64,000 bases of DNA from JAAYZB01 sp035379945. GTDB lineage: Bacteria > Bacillota_I > Bacilli_A > Izemoplasmatales > Hujiaoplasmataceae. The translations under genes were made by a program, and so were the position numbers. The notes under the pieces were generated by a model. It saw nothing but the letters and a program-made list of their open reading frames with translations, was not told the origin of the DNA and did no database searches. Below, piece after piece: positions 8,580 to 18,388 of this stretch (position 1 is the stretch's first letter; every line of letters starts with the position of its first letter). Location of the stretch: NCBI GenBank assembly GCA_035379945.1, contig DAOSWG010000006.1:9450-73449 (forward strand), given 5' to 3'.

Positions 8580-9763
8580 ATCAAATGAAATACAAACGCA
8601 TATTTTTGATTGTTATGGATTCGGTGGGAGTCGGCGCCATGCCGGACGCAGCCGATTACGGCGACGAAGGCGCCAATACGATCGGCAATCTCGCTAAAGC
8701 TACCGGAGGAATCAGATTACCGCTTTTAGAATCGTTCGGATACGGAAACCTGACCGATATCAAAGGAGTCCATCCGGTGATAAACCCGCTTGCCAACACC
8801 CTGAAAATGGCTGAGTTGAGTTCAAGTAAGGACACCATGACGGGCCATTGGGAAATGATGGGAATCCGGACGACAACGCCTTTCAAAACTTTCACCGATA
8901 GCGGGTTTCCGCCGGAGTTGATCGAAGAACTCGAAAAGATATCCGGCCGCAAAATCATCGGAAACGTCGCTGCATCCGGTACCGAGATCATCAAGGAATT
9001 GGGACCAAGACAAATGGAAACCGGTGAATTGATTGTTTACACCAGCGCCGATTCCGTACTCCAGATTGCCGCTCACGAAGATATAATACCGCTTGAAGAA
9101 TTGTATTCGATCTGCCGCAAGACAAGGGAGATCATGATGAAACCGGAATGGCGCGTGGGAAGAATCATCGCAAGACCGTATATAGGGAATCCCCAAACTG
9201 GTTTCACCCGTACCCCGAACCGTCACGATTTCGCTTTGAGTCCGACGGGAGACACAGTCCTAAATTTCTTGGAAAGGGCAAAATACGATGTGATATCGGT
9301 CGGTAAAATCCGCGATATCTTCAACGGCTCCGGAATCACCAGACATCAGGGAATCGTCTCGAATCATGACGGAATGGAAAAGACCATGGCTATCGCAAAC
9401 GACGATTTTACCGGATTATGCTTTACTAACCTTGTCGATTTCGATGCCAAATACGGCCATCGCCGCGATCCGTTTGGATACAAGAACGCCATGGAGGAAT
9501 TTGATGCCGATTTAAAAGTCATGTTGGAAAAACTAAATGCTGACGATCTTCTCATGATAACCGCCGATCACGGAAACGATCCGACCTTCAAAGGAACTGA
9601 CCATACAAGGGAGTATATTCCCCTGTTCATTTACAACCGCGATTTGAATGGTTCGTTTTTGCCAACATCCGATACATTTGCCGACATCGGTGCTACGGTA
9701 GCTGACAATTTCGAGGTCGAACAGACATCCTATGGGAAAAGTCTTTTAAAAGAATTAAAATAA
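8576..9763 (+). CDS. deoB: phosphopentomutase
   Basis: Interconverts (deoxy)ribose 1-phosphate and 5-phosphate. 395 aa, standard length. Metal-binding motifs of the alkaline phosphatase superfamily: VMDSVGVGAMPDA at the N-terminus with the following DEGANTIGNL, the phosphorylated Thr region SSKDTMTGHWEM, and TADHGNDP near the C-terminus. The GTG at 8576 overlaps the xerD stop by 4 bases; an ATG at 8585 is an alternative. It links functionally to deoC and deoD at 30573-32532, although those are in a separate operon. Confidence 0.96.
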   Translation: MNQMKYKRIFLIVMDSVGVGAMPDAADYGDEGANTIGNLAKATGGIRLPLLESFGYGNLTDIKGVHPVINPLANTLKMAELSSSKDTMTGHWEMMGIRTTTPFKTFTDSGFPPELIEELEKISGRKIIGNVAASGTEIIKELGPRQMETGELIVYTSADSVLQIAAHEDIIPLEELYSICRKTREIMMKPEWRVGRIIARPYIGNPQTGFTRTPNRHDFALSPTGDTVLNFLERAKYDVISVGKIRDIFNGSGITRHQGIVSNHDGMEKTMAIANDDFTGLCFTNLVDFDAKYGHRRDPFGYKNAMEEFDADLKVMLEKLNADDLLMITADHGNDPTFKGTDHTREYIPLFIYNRDLNGSFLPTSDTFADIGATVADNFEVEQTSYGKSLLKELK

Positions 9764-9793
9764 AAAAAGCGTCGGGATCACCGACGTTTTTTT
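9762..9793. terminator. bidirectional terminator between deoB and the coiled-coil operon
   Basis: CGTCGG (9770-9775) / CCGACG (9781-9786) with a GATCA loop, A7 on the left and T7 on the right, so it can serve both convergent units. It overlaps the stop codon of the minus-strand gene. Confidence 0.85.
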
Positions 9794-12725
9794 ATGGAAT
9801 AAGTTTAGTTATACGCATCCGCTTTTTTATTTCCTTTTGTTCCGAATGCAATTTCTTTCTTGCCTTGCGGTTGACTTCCGAGAATACATCCCGAATATCG
9901 CGGTCTTTCTTCAATAACCGAATGTAAGGCTTATAGGAAGAAAGCAGATGTCCGAATTCCAGACTGAGGTTTTCCCGCAAGACTTGGCTAGCGTTTTTTG
10001 CTTCCTGGTATTCCTCCGTCAGATGACGAATGGAATTCTCATGTTGGGTAATCTGTTTTTTCTGGAACCCGAGGTAGCCGATATCAATCTGTGCGAGATC
10101 GTTGGAAATCCGTTGTTTCACCTGTTGGTGCTTGTTAAGAAGTAGAGCCTTGTCTGCATCGACTTTCTCACGGAATAATCTGATTTGATTGTCATATTCC
10201 TGAGACGACTTATTAAAGTCGTTTTCGATGGATTGCATCTTCAGGGAATATTCCTGGTTCAATCTTTCCCTGGTGCCGACAAGTTCGCTCATTTTTTGTC
10301 TGAGCTCCGGATTGCTCGGTTCCGGACGCATGGAATTGTAAACGACCACATAATCGGCGATCAGTTGTTTCGTTGCCGTGTCCAGTTCGCTTTCGGCGTT
10401 TTTGAGGTTGTGGCGGTATCGTTGATTTATGCTTTGCATGGAACCGTAGAATGTCGGGTCAAGAATATTGACTTTGTTATCCAAATACGGTTTGATCGCC
10501 TCAATACGGTCCTTGGCATAAGCGTATTGTTCTGACATCTCGGTTATGGTGTTGTCGCGAAGAATTTTGGCATCATCCATCGCATCTTCCAGTTTGTCGT
10601 CTAGTTCACGAAGCCTTTTTTTGGCGTTTGCCATTACAACATCATTCTCCATGGCGACAAGCACGGAATTCTTTTCGTCAAGATACTGGCGTTTGATCTT
10701 ATCGAGTTCCTTACCAAGTATTTTATGAATCTTCTGGTCTTCGGTTTCGGTCAGAAGATGGTTGTTGTGATACAGGTTGGCCTGATAGGCGTCATCCATG
10801 ATTTTAAGTTTTTTCTGATATCTTTCCGCCTGGTTAGCGTAGATCTGTTCGACATAATTGCGTTCCTCATTGACGGCTCTTATGATCGCATCGACCCGCA
10901 TTTCGTATTCGGAGTTCGCCAGATCAATTTGTTCTTTTGTGAAACGCATCTGGTTTTCCAGAGTGGTGACGACAAAATCGTTGTGGATTTCGTTTTCTTC
11001 GCTGACCCTGGAAGACTGCATGACTAAATAACTGAGTTCGTTTTCATACATAGTTTTGAAATGCAATGCCTTGATGTCATATTCTTTTAGTGCCAATCTG
11101 ATCTTGGCGGCAGCATCGACAACCTTGATGTCGTGGGTTTCGCCCTGTCTGATGTCGTGGACGAGGATTTCCAGCACTTCCGAATCCCAGCGACGATTGA
11201 GACTAGCCATGTTGTGCATATGCTCAAGATGACAGTTCATGGCTTCTTGCATTCGGTCGATCAGAAGTCTTTCCTTTTCGACTGATTTCCGAGATTCGAA
11301 GCATTCCGCTTTACGGTCGTAAAGGAAATTCTGGAGATCGGTTATGACATCGAGAAGTTCCTTTTCCTGGAGCGATAATTCCTTTTTCACCTGATAGACG
11401 AGCTTGCCTTCGACTTCGTTGATTGTGTCTTTCAATGTCTGGCTTTCGATATCGAAATTGATATTGGCCTTGAATTCTTTGTTGGCGGAAAGCAAGGACA
11501 GATAGTTAAGTTCGTCCTTGATCACATTGGATGAATCGTCTCCGACGGCTTGGGCCAGGAAAGTGTCGTATTGCATCAATTCCTGGTAAAGTTTCAGAGT
11601 CCGTTCGAGATTATTCACGGTTCTGTTTGATTCGAGTATGTATTCGGTAAGGATTTCCTTGCGGGTTTCCCGGTGTTTTTTCAGCATCCTTGTTGCCCTT
11701 TTCTGGCAATCGGTCCGATATTTTTCGTAATCTTTCGCCTTCATGTAAATTTCTAGCAGTCTGGCGGATTTTTCCTTGTCGCCGGATTCATCGGCTTTGA
11801 CGATATCTTTTTTCATCTGGGTCAGGTAATCTTCCGGGCTGTTGAAGAAATCGGAATTGTTCAACATAGTGTTTCCGATATGTTTCTCCATTTTCCCGAC
11901 GATTTGGTGGTCAAGGTCCGTGAAATTGCCGACGATATGTTTTTCGACATTAGCGGTCTGTTCTTCCAAATGACGTCTGAAGGTATGAAATTGGTTGATT
12001 TTGTCTGATACCAGAGCTTGAATGTCGATCGATGTCGGATCCGACGCCGGTGAGAACATCAACTGGTTGTCCACGTAGTTTTTGCTTTCCTGATCGTAGA
12101 ACTGGACGATGGAACTGATCGTATCGTTTTTCTCGTGCATGATTCTGGCGATCTTATCGTCCATTTCGCGGATTTCCTCGTTAAGATCAAGAAAAATCGA
12201 CATAACGTTTTTTTGATGTTTGTCGAGAACTTTTTGGAAAGTTTCCGACTTGGCTTCGAACAGGGCGGTGAAATCGTCGTTGGCGACGATTGATTTCAGA
12301 TAACTGTTGTTATAGGCATCGAAGAAATCCAGTTTGACCTGAATGAGCGCTTTGTTCATGTAATCGACGGTTGACACCAGATTTTCAGCGTCGTAACGAT
12401 CGTTGGCCAGAAGAAGCGAGTTGTTCTGATGGACATCGTCTTCGGTCTTGGCGATGATCTCCTGACGGTCGACTATGACCGTTTCGTCATGATAGAAGAT
12501 CGAATCACGTAACTTGTCGGCTTCCTCTTTGAGAGAGGTAAGCCTTTTTTCGACTTCGTTGACATTGTTAACGGTGATCTGACGGTGGGTGTCGGCTCGG
12601 TGGCTAATATTCTTGTAGAACTGTTCGAAAAGAGCCATTTCCTTTTCGTAGGACTGGCGTGATTTTTCTAGATAAGCTTCGCTGTTGGTATTGCCAGTTT
12701 TCGGCTGGTTCTTTTCTTCAGCCAT
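9792..12725 (-). CDS. giant coiled-coil protein A, function unknown
   Basis: 977 aa, almost entirely charged heptad-like helix from about residue 20 to the end (runs such as EVEKRLTSLKEEADKLRDSI). No signal peptide, no transmembrane segment, no Walker motif, so it is not an SMC or Rad50 protein. It has few cysteines and a basic tail ending KKRMRITKLIP. I recognise no family. The ATG at 12725 is chosen because AGGAGG (12739-12734) sits 8 nt upstream; the longer GTG start at 12734 overlaps that Shine-Dalgarno. It is the second gene of a two-gene operon with coiled-coil protein B, 20 nt apart. A cytosolic scaffold or filament role is a guess. Confidence 0.9.
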   Translation of the reverse strand: MAEEKNQPKTGNTNSEAYLEKSRQSYEKEMALFEQFYKNISHRADTHRQITVNNVNEVEKRLTSLKEEADKLRDSIFYHDETVIVDRQEIIAKTEDDVHQNNSLLLANDRYDAENLVSTVDYMNKALIQVKLDFFDAYNNSYLKSIVANDDFTALFEAKSETFQKVLDKHQKNVMSIFLDLNEEIREMDDKIARIMHEKNDTISSIVQFYDQESKNYVDNQLMFSPASDPTSIDIQALVSDKINQFHTFRRHLEEQTANVEKHIVGNFTDLDHQIVGKMEKHIGNTMLNNSDFFNSPEDYLTQMKKDIVKADESGDKEKSARLLEIYMKAKDYEKYRTDCQKRATRMLKKHRETRKEILTEYILESNRTVNNLERTLKLYQELMQYDTFLAQAVGDDSSNVIKDELNYLSLLSANKEFKANINFDIESQTLKDTINEVEGKLVYQVKKELSLQEKELLDVITDLQNFLYDRKAECFESRKSVEKERLLIDRMQEAMNCHLEHMHNMASLNRRWDSEVLEILVHDIRQGETHDIKVVDAAAKIRLALKEYDIKALHFKTMYENELSYLVMQSSRVSEENEIHNDFVVTTLENQMRFTKEQIDLANSEYEMRVDAIIRAVNEERNYVEQIYANQAERYQKKLKIMDDAYQANLYHNNHLLTETEDQKIHKILGKELDKIKRQYLDEKNSVLVAMENDVVMANAKKRLRELDDKLEDAMDDAKILRDNTITEMSEQYAYAKDRIEAIKPYLDNKVNILDPTFYGSMQSINQRYRHNLKNAESELDTATKQLIADYVVVYNSMRPEPSNPELRQKMSELVGTRERLNQEYSLKMQSIENDFNKSSQEYDNQIRLFREKVDADKALLLNKHQQVKQRISNDLAQIDIGYLGFQKKQITQHENSIRHLTEEYQEAKNASQVLRENLSLEFGHLLSSYKPYIRLLKKDRDIRDVFSEVNRKARKKLHSEQKEIKKRMRITKLIP

Positions 12726-12745
12726 CAAGGACACCTCCTTTTAAT

Positions 12746-15700
12746 TTATTCGTTGATGATCCGGTCTTGTTTTTCCTTGGAATTGTTTTCGGTTTCCTTA
12801 ATCTTTTTCGTGGCCAGATCTGACTTGTCAATCGCTGTTTCGTAAGCGCCGGCGGCTTTTTCGATCAGATTGTCCTGTAAATCTAGGAAACCTTCAAACG
12901 GGGAATAGACTAGTTTTTCGTCGGACAAAAGTCGCTTGTGGCTTTCCTGTCCCGAAAGGAACAGTTGAAAATCGCGGCTGATCGAGGTTTCGGTCTCGAT
13001 ATATTGTTGCAATAAGTCGGATTCCGCTTTTTGGATTTCCTGGTACAGATGTAGATAATCAGTCGGCAGCCGGTCTTTGATTGCTTCGATTTCTTTCATA
13101 AATTTTGGACGTGAACTGAATTTGTTACCCTCGATGATTGCCAGTTGTTGCATGAGTGCGGTATTCTGTTTCATAATCTTGGTTTCTTTTCCGGATTCCA
13201 GGGCTATGATGGATTTATCGCGTTCTTTCGGCAATAATTTTGTTTTTTCCTCGTATTCCTTTAACATTGATTCGATGTCAGACACACCCTTGCGGGCAGA
13301 AAGGGCCGAATAATCGCCTTCCAACCGGCAAGTTTCCTCGCTGGCGGCTTTTTGCCTTTCGTAGTCACGAATGAATTTTCCGTAAGCTTTTTCCCTGTCG
13401 GCACCTTCGCGTTTGATCCGAGCTGTTTCCGAGATGCGGTAAGTTGCCAAAGCTCTTTCGTTGTCGGACATGATCTTTTCGAACGACTTGCTTATGTAAC
13501 CGAGTTTGTCGGCTTCGGTTTTCATGTTGTTTATGTAAAGCGAATTCACCTTGGCGACTTTTCTTTTCAATTCGGATTCGATGGAAGTGGTGATCTTTTT
13601 CATCGAATTGACTTTTTTGTCGCTGTCGTTTCCCATTCGGGCGGCCTTGACGATCAACTCATCGTATACTTCAGTGATCATCTTTTCGCTTGTGGCTTCG
13701 TTTTCTTCCGCTTTTTTGATGAATGAAATGTCGTTTTTCTTTACGAAAATTTCCATGTCTGCGTAAAATGCGGTTACCGTATTGATGGAATCATTTATCA
13801 AATCGATTGTGGTTACATAATAGTGTTCCAATACCGAATTGGTTTTTTTGGCGGAAATCTTTGGCTTTTGTAAAGCTGTCAATGTGATATCCGCTAAGAT
13901 GACGTAATTGTTTAACGCGCTTTCTTTTTGCTTTTCAAGCAATGACGGATCTGCTTTGGATGAAATCCCCTTGATGAAGGAAAAAGCATCGTCATAGGCA
14001 TTGGCGAAGATATCGGCTATTTGATGGAGATAAGCGTGATCGCGGATGATCATATTGGCCTGGACCAAAGCCATGTTTTCGTCTAGATTAGCCAGATGCT
14101 GCTTGATCTGATGCGAAATATCCGCAAAAGCGCCTTGCAACAGCTCATGCGCTCTTTGGAAATGTTCCTTATATAGATCAATCGCTTTGCGGTTTTTCTC
14201 GGTTTTTGTTTTCAGTTCGGCTTTGAGAGCCATGATCATGTTTGTCTTGACGGTTTCCAGATAGTAGGCGTAATCGCGTGCGTTGCGTCCTTGCGCGATG
14301 CCGGCGATGAAGTCTTTCAGTTCGTTGTTGTTGGCATCAATCATTTTTTGGGCGTTGTGGACATATTCCACGACACCTTCGCTGCCGTCTGCTTCGCTCC
14401 TGTGATGTTTGTTTCTAAGTTCTTCATATTTGCGGGCGAAGAGGTAATTGTGGGCTTTAAAAGAGAATTCGACTTTTTCCGATTCAATTTGGTTCTGAAT
14501 GTCCGATGCCAGTTTGTTTCTATCATAGGCAGCCCGGAAAATGGCAAGAGCCTTGTCATAAGCAAGATCGCGGATTTCTTTCTCGTTTTGCGACATCGCC
14601 TTTGCTTGTCTTTCTCTGACATCAATCATTTCCCGGTCGCGATGTAGTTTGATAACCGATTGTTCGATCCCGAGCAACTCGCCGTCGCAACGGTTGGCTG
14701 CCTTGATCTTGTTTAAGTTTATGTCATGCTGATAACAGGCGAAATATTCGTCGTTTTCTAATTTGGCCAAATGTTTCTGGTAATCGCCCATGATATCGGT
14801 AGATTCCATTTTTTTCCTGATTTCAGCGATTTCCAGTTGATTTCTTGATTCGAGAGTAACGATTTCGCGGCTGAGAGTATCGATTTTGGTAATCAGTCCT
14901 GTCAGTTTTCCGGTTACCTCGTTTATCTGGGCCATCACGCGAAGCTTGTAATCCTCGACGGCTTTGGCGCTATGCGTCACGTAGTTTGTTTCCAGATCGG
15001 TAATTCGTTTGTTTGTCATGGTAAGATCGGAAAGCAACATGTCGAGATCGGTGAAGGATTCGTTAACGTAAAAGGCGAAATTGCTGTAGAGATTAATGCT
15101 GTTCTGGAAAAAAGCCGCCGGCATGTAATACGCGAGCTTGATTTCCTCGACACGTCTGAAAGAGTCGATCTTGATTTTTTTAATTTCATTTTGATATTTG
15201 GAGATAAGGCTGTCGGCGATCAGTTTGTTGCGGTTTAGCAGATAATCGGCTTTTTTCTTGACAATCTCATATTGAAGAATCGCTTTTTCAGTTTCCAACC
15301 GGTTTTTCTCAGCATCGAATTTGATGATTCTCTCTCCGATTACTTCGAGAGAAGAATCAAGTTCTTTCCGGATCATCTGGTCGAAAGCGATCTTTTTTTG
15401 GTTCACTTCCCGGATTTTCTTGACGTATTGGCGGACGATGGTCTGATTGAGCTGGGAATGCGGTTTCTGGCGTTCGTGATTCAATTGCTCGATATGATGC
15501 TTTTGTTCGGAAAAGAGATCGGTGGTTCCTTTGAAAAGAGAATTCACACGATCTTTGGTTTCTCTCAAAGAATGCAATATTTCAGTGGCAGATTCATCCA
15601 TGAATGCGGCATGCTGGCTAGATTTTTCCTCTAAACGGCTGCTCAGATCGGCAAGAGCGTTTTTCGATTGCTCGATTGCCCACATCAAACGGTTGGCCTG

Positions 15701-16207
15701 GTCAGAATTAATTTCCTGGTAATGTTCCTGGGTAGAAAGGAATTTCGCATTTTCCTGGGCGATGAATTCGTGATGGACATGCATTTCGTGATCGATCTTT
15801 TCGCCGATCATTCTTGTCATTTCGTTATATTGGTCGCCGGCTTCTTGCTTTAAGCTATCGATATCGTTGAGGATGTTTTCGAATTCCTTGGTTTCGGCTT
15901 CGATCAGTTCCTCGGTTTTTTTGTTGTTGAGGGAGATATCGCTTTCGACATCGTCGAGAAGCTCCCGGTATTCGGCGTTTATGAAGTCGATGTTTTCTTT
16001 GAATTCATCGTTTTTATCGATATATTTGTGGAGATGGTCGTCTTCGTATGTCTTGTATGAATTCTCGATATCGGCAAGTTCGTGGGCGTTGTCTTCCTTT
16101 ACCATGGACAAACGGCGCTCAAGTTGTTCCTGAGCGCTTTGGAAAGCCTTTTTGATTTCGGGAAAATCGTGAAGGTAAGTTGCTATGATATCGCGATGTT
16201 TTGCCAT
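12746..16207 (-). CDS. giant coiled-coil protein B, function unknown
   Basis: 1153 aa, soluble and dominated by long helical coiled-coil segments, with short breaks (around LAYYMPAAFFQNSINLYSNFAF, about residues 365-386, and HRSEADGSEGVVEYVH, about 620-635). The tail is KETENNSKEKQDRIINE. No ATPase, membrane or export signals. I recognise no family. The ATG at 16207 is the only start after the promoter; AAGGAG (16227-16222) is 14 nt upstream, a long spacing. It is the first gene of the operon and is divergent from ruvB. Size and composition match protein A, so the two could form one assembly, but this is inferred. Confidence 0.9.
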   Translation of the reverse strand: MAKHRDIIATYLHDFPEIKKAFQSAQEQLERRLSMVKEDNAHELADIENSYKTYEDDHLHKYIDKNDEFKENIDFINAEYRELLDDVESDISLNNKKTEELIEAETKEFENILNDIDSLKQEAGDQYNEMTRMIGEKIDHEMHVHHEFIAQENAKFLSTQEHYQEINSDQANRLMWAIEQSKNALADLSSRLEEKSSQHAAFMDESATEILHSLRETKDRVNSLFKGTTDLFSEQKHHIEQLNHERQKPHSQLNQTIVRQYVKKIREVNQKKIAFDQMIRKELDSSLEVIGERIIKFDAEKNRLETEKAILQYEIVKKKADYLLNRNKLIADSLISKYQNEIKKIKIDSFRRVEEIKLAYYMPAAFFQNSINLYSNFAFYVNESFTDLDMLLSDLTMTNKRITDLETNYVTHSAKAVEDYKLRVMAQINEVTGKLTGLITKIDTLSREIVTLESRNQLEIAEIRKKMESTDIMGDYQKHLAKLENDEYFACYQHDINLNKIKAANRCDGELLGIEQSVIKLHRDREMIDVRERQAKAMSQNEKEIRDLAYDKALAIFRAAYDRNKLASDIQNQIESEKVEFSFKAHNYLFARKYEELRNKHHRSEADGSEGVVEYVHNAQKMIDANNNELKDFIAGIAQGRNARDYAYYLETVKTNMIMALKAELKTKTEKNRKAIDLYKEHFQRAHELLQGAFADISHQIKQHLANLDENMALVQANMIIRDHAYLHQIADIFANAYDDAFSFIKGISSKADPSLLEKQKESALNNYVILADITLTALQKPKISAKKTNSVLEHYYVTTIDLINDSINTVTAFYADMEIFVKKNDISFIKKAEENEATSEKMITEVYDELIVKAARMGNDSDKKVNSMKKITTSIESELKRKVAKVNSLYINNMKTEADKLGYISKSFEKIMSDNERALATYRISETARIKREGADREKAYGKFIRDYERQKAASEETCRLEGDYSALSARKGVSDIESMLKEYEEKTKLLPKERDKSIIALESGKETKIMKQNTALMQQLAIIEGNKFSSRPKFMKEIEAIKDRLPTDYLHLYQEIQKAESDLLQQYIETETSISRDFQLFLSGQESHKRLLSDEKLVYSPFEGFLDLQDNLIEKAAGAYETAIDKSDLATKKIKETENNSKEKQDRIINE

Positions 16208-16237
16208 TTTACCATATGTGACTCCTTCTTAATTATG

Positions 16238-16266
16238 ATTATAGTATAGATAAAGTCATAATTCAA
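16238..16266 (-). promoter_or_regulatory. promoter of the coiled-coil operon
   Basis: On the minus strand: TTGAAT (16266-16261), 17-base spacer, TATAAT (16243-16238). A near-consensus promoter, suggesting substantial expression. Confidence 0.8.
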
Positions 16267-16304
16267 GAAATGAGCGAAAATAATGCACAATTTATTCGGT
16301 GATT

Positions 16305-16313
16305 TGCTATAAT
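16305..16313 (+). promoter_or_regulatory. extended -10 promoter of ruvB
   Basis: TGC-TATAAT (16305-16313), divergent from the coiled-coil promoter. No good -35. Transcription would start about 13 nt before the ruvB ATG. Confidence 0.6.
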
Positions 16314-16332
16314 AGAATATGAGGTGTGCATT

Positions 16333-17337
16333 ATGGATAAACGAATCATCAGCAACAACCTTTTGATGGACGATGAAATCGAAGAAACTCTGCGCCCGCA
16401 GATGTTTTCGGAATACATCGGACAAACCAATGTCAAGGACATGATGGAAATAGCCGTCAAAGCCGCGAGGAAGCGGGAAGAGTCGTTGGATCATGTTTTG
16501 CTTTACGGCCCTCCCGGACTCGGGAAAACCACCTTGGCCCAGGTAATCGCCAATGAACTTGGGGTTCAGATGAAGACCTGCAGTGGCCCGACGATCGAAA
16601 GAACCGGTGATCTGGCGGCCATTCTAACCTCGCTTGAACCGGGCGATGTTTTGTTTATCGATGAAATTCACCGGATGCCAAAAATTGTTGAAGAGATATT
16701 GTATTCCTCGATGGAGGATTTTGTCATCGACATTGTTGTAGGGAAGGATTCCGGAGCCAAGTCGATCCGAGTCGATCTCCCGCCTTTCACCCTGGTGGGA
16801 GCCACCACGCGTTTCGGTGATCTTTCTGGGCCGCTACGCGAACGTTTTGGCATTGTGCACCGCCTTGATTTCTATACTGACGGCGAGCTGGAGACCATTT
16901 GTCAAAGGACTTCCCGGATCTATGACTGTCCGATTGATAGCCAGGCAGTCATCGAACTGGCCAAACGCAGCCGCGGAACTCCGCGGATCGTAAACCGGTT
17001 GTTCCGGAGAGTGAGAGATTTTGCCGACATCCTCGGTGACGGCACGATCACCTTAGATATCACCAGAAAAGCATTGGAGAAGCTGAAAATTGACGAATGC
17101 GGTCTCGACCGGAAGGATCGGGAATACCTTTCGACCATCATCGAAAAATACAAAGGCGGTCCGGTCGGTCTCGACACGATCGCCACTTCGATAAGCGAAG
17201 ATCCGCAGACTTTGGAAGATGTGTACGAGCCTTATCTTATCCAAAGCGGATATCTTTCCCGGACTCCGAGAGGACGGGTGGCGACGGAAAAAGCGTATCA
17301 TCATCTGAAAAAAATGTACCAGGAGAGTCTTTTTTGA
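16333..17337 (+). CDS. ruvB: Holliday junction branch migration helicase RuvB
   Basis: AAA+ motor of RuvAB, driving branch migration during recombination repair. 334 aa. Walker A GPPGLGKTT (about residues 57-65), Walker B LFIDEIHR, sensor and arginine-finger regions, C-terminal winged helix ending in QSGYLSRTPRGR. The ATG at 16333 has GAGGTG 6 nt upstream; a GTG at 16324 overlaps this site. ruvA is not in the window. queA starts on the base after the ruvB stop, a common ruvB-queA arrangement. Confidence 0.98.
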   Translation: MDKRIISNNLLMDDEIEETLRPQMFSEYIGQTNVKDMMEIAVKAARKREESLDHVLLYGPPGLGKTTLAQVIANELGVQMKTCSGPTIERTGDLAAILTSLEPGDVLFIDEIHRMPKIVEEILYSSMEDFVIDIVVGKDSGAKSIRVDLPPFTLVGATTRFGDLSGPLRERFGIVHRLDFYTDGELETICQRTSRIYDCPIDSQAVIELAKRSRGTPRIVNRLFRRVRDFADILGDGTITLDITRKALEKLKIDECGLDRKDREYLSTIIEKYKGGPVGLDTIATSISEDPQTLEDVYEPYLIQSGYLSRTPRGRVATEKAYHHLKKMYQESLF

Positions 17338-18363
17338 ATGAAAACAAGCGATTTTGATTACATATTGCCCAAAAATCTCATTGCCCAGTCTCCGTTGCCA
17401 AATCGCACGGACTCAAGGCTTTTAATGGTAAACAGGACTAATTTCAATCTAGAACACAGACATTTCCGGGATTTACCGCAATACCTGGAAAAAGGCGATG
17501 TTCTCGTTTTGAATGATACCAAAGTGATGCCAGCGAGGCTGATCGGAGAGAAGCCTGACACCGGAGCTCATATCGAAATACTGTTATTGAGACAAATGGA
17601 AGACGATGTTTGGGAAACCTTGGCCAAACCGGCCAGAAGAATAAAAAAAGAATCGATTGTCTCGTTTGGTCAGGGACTTTTGATGGCAAAATGTATTGAA
17701 GAAAAAGATGACGGCATCAGAAAAATGCGGATGTATTACAAAGGCGTATTCCCGGAGATTCTCGATAAACTGGGAGAAACACCCCTGCCACCTTACATCC
17801 ATGAAAAACTGGAAGATAAAAACCGTTACCAGACGGTCTACTCACGGGAACTTGGCAGCGCAGCCGCCCCAACAGCCGGACTGCATTTCACAAAAGCCCT
17901 ACTTGATGAAATCAGGGAAAAAGGAATAGAAACCGTGTTTTTAACCCTACATGTCGGCTTGGGGACATTCCGTCCGGTCGAAACAGAGGACTTTACCAAA
18001 CACAAGATGCATAGCGAGTACTATGTGTTTGATACCGAAGCCGCAAAAGCACTAAATAAAGCGAAAACGGAGAAAAGAAGAATCATCGCTGTCGGTACGA
18101 CTTCGACCAGGACCTTAGAAAGCGTATATGCCAAATATGGAGAGTTTCGTCCGGACTCCGGATATACCGACATCTTCATCTACCCGGGATTCCAGTTCAG
18201 GGCGATCGACGGACTGATAACCAATTTTCATCTGCCAAAGTCGACCTTGATGATGCTGGTTTCGGCATTCTCGTCCCGCGAGATCATTTTCAATGCCTAC
18301 AGAGAGGCTATCGAAAGAGAGTATCGTTTCTTTTCCTTTGGGGATTCCATGTTCATCCGATAA
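17338..18363 (+). CDS. queA: tRNA preQ1(34) S-adenosylmethionine ribosyltransferase-isomerase
   Basis: Transfers the ribosyl part of SAM onto preQ1 at tRNA position 34, giving epoxyqueuosine. 341 aa, full length. Family features: FDYILPKNLIAQSPLPNRTDSRLL at the start, FLTLHVGLGTFRPV in the middle and LITNFHLPKSTLMMLVSAF near the C-terminus. AGGAGA in the ruvB 3' end serves as ribosome binding site. With tgt and the precursor transporter nearby it forms a queuosine salvage set. Confidence 0.97.
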   Translation: MKTSDFDYILPKNLIAQSPLPNRTDSRLLMVNRTNFNLEHRHFRDLPQYLEKGDVLVLNDTKVMPARLIGEKPDTGAHIEILLLRQMEDDVWETLAKPARRIKKESIVSFGQGLLMAKCIEEKDDGIRKMRMYYKGVFPEILDKLGETPLPPYIHEKLEDKNRYQTVYSRELGSAAAPTAGLHFTKALLDEIREKGIETVFLTLHVGLGTFRPVETEDFTKHKMHSEYYVFDTEAAKALNKAKTEKRRIIAVGTTSTRTLESVYAKYGEFRPDSGYTDIFIYPGFQFRAIDGLITNFHLPKSTLMMLVSAFSSREIIFNAYREAIEREYRFFSFGDSMFIR

Positions 18364-18386
18364 AAAAAGCCTTCACGGCTTTTTTC
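18363..18386. terminator. bidirectional terminator between queA and the transporter gene
   Basis: AAAAAAGCC / GGCTTTTTT around TTCAC; the symmetry serves both convergent genes. Confidence 0.8.
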
Positions 18387-18388
18387 TT

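Noticed and set aside
14291..15634. Plus-strand reading frames inside the coiled-coil genes
   Set aside because: Phe/Asp-rich mirror frames produced by antisense reading of Glu/Lys-rich coding sequence; no ribosome binding sites.
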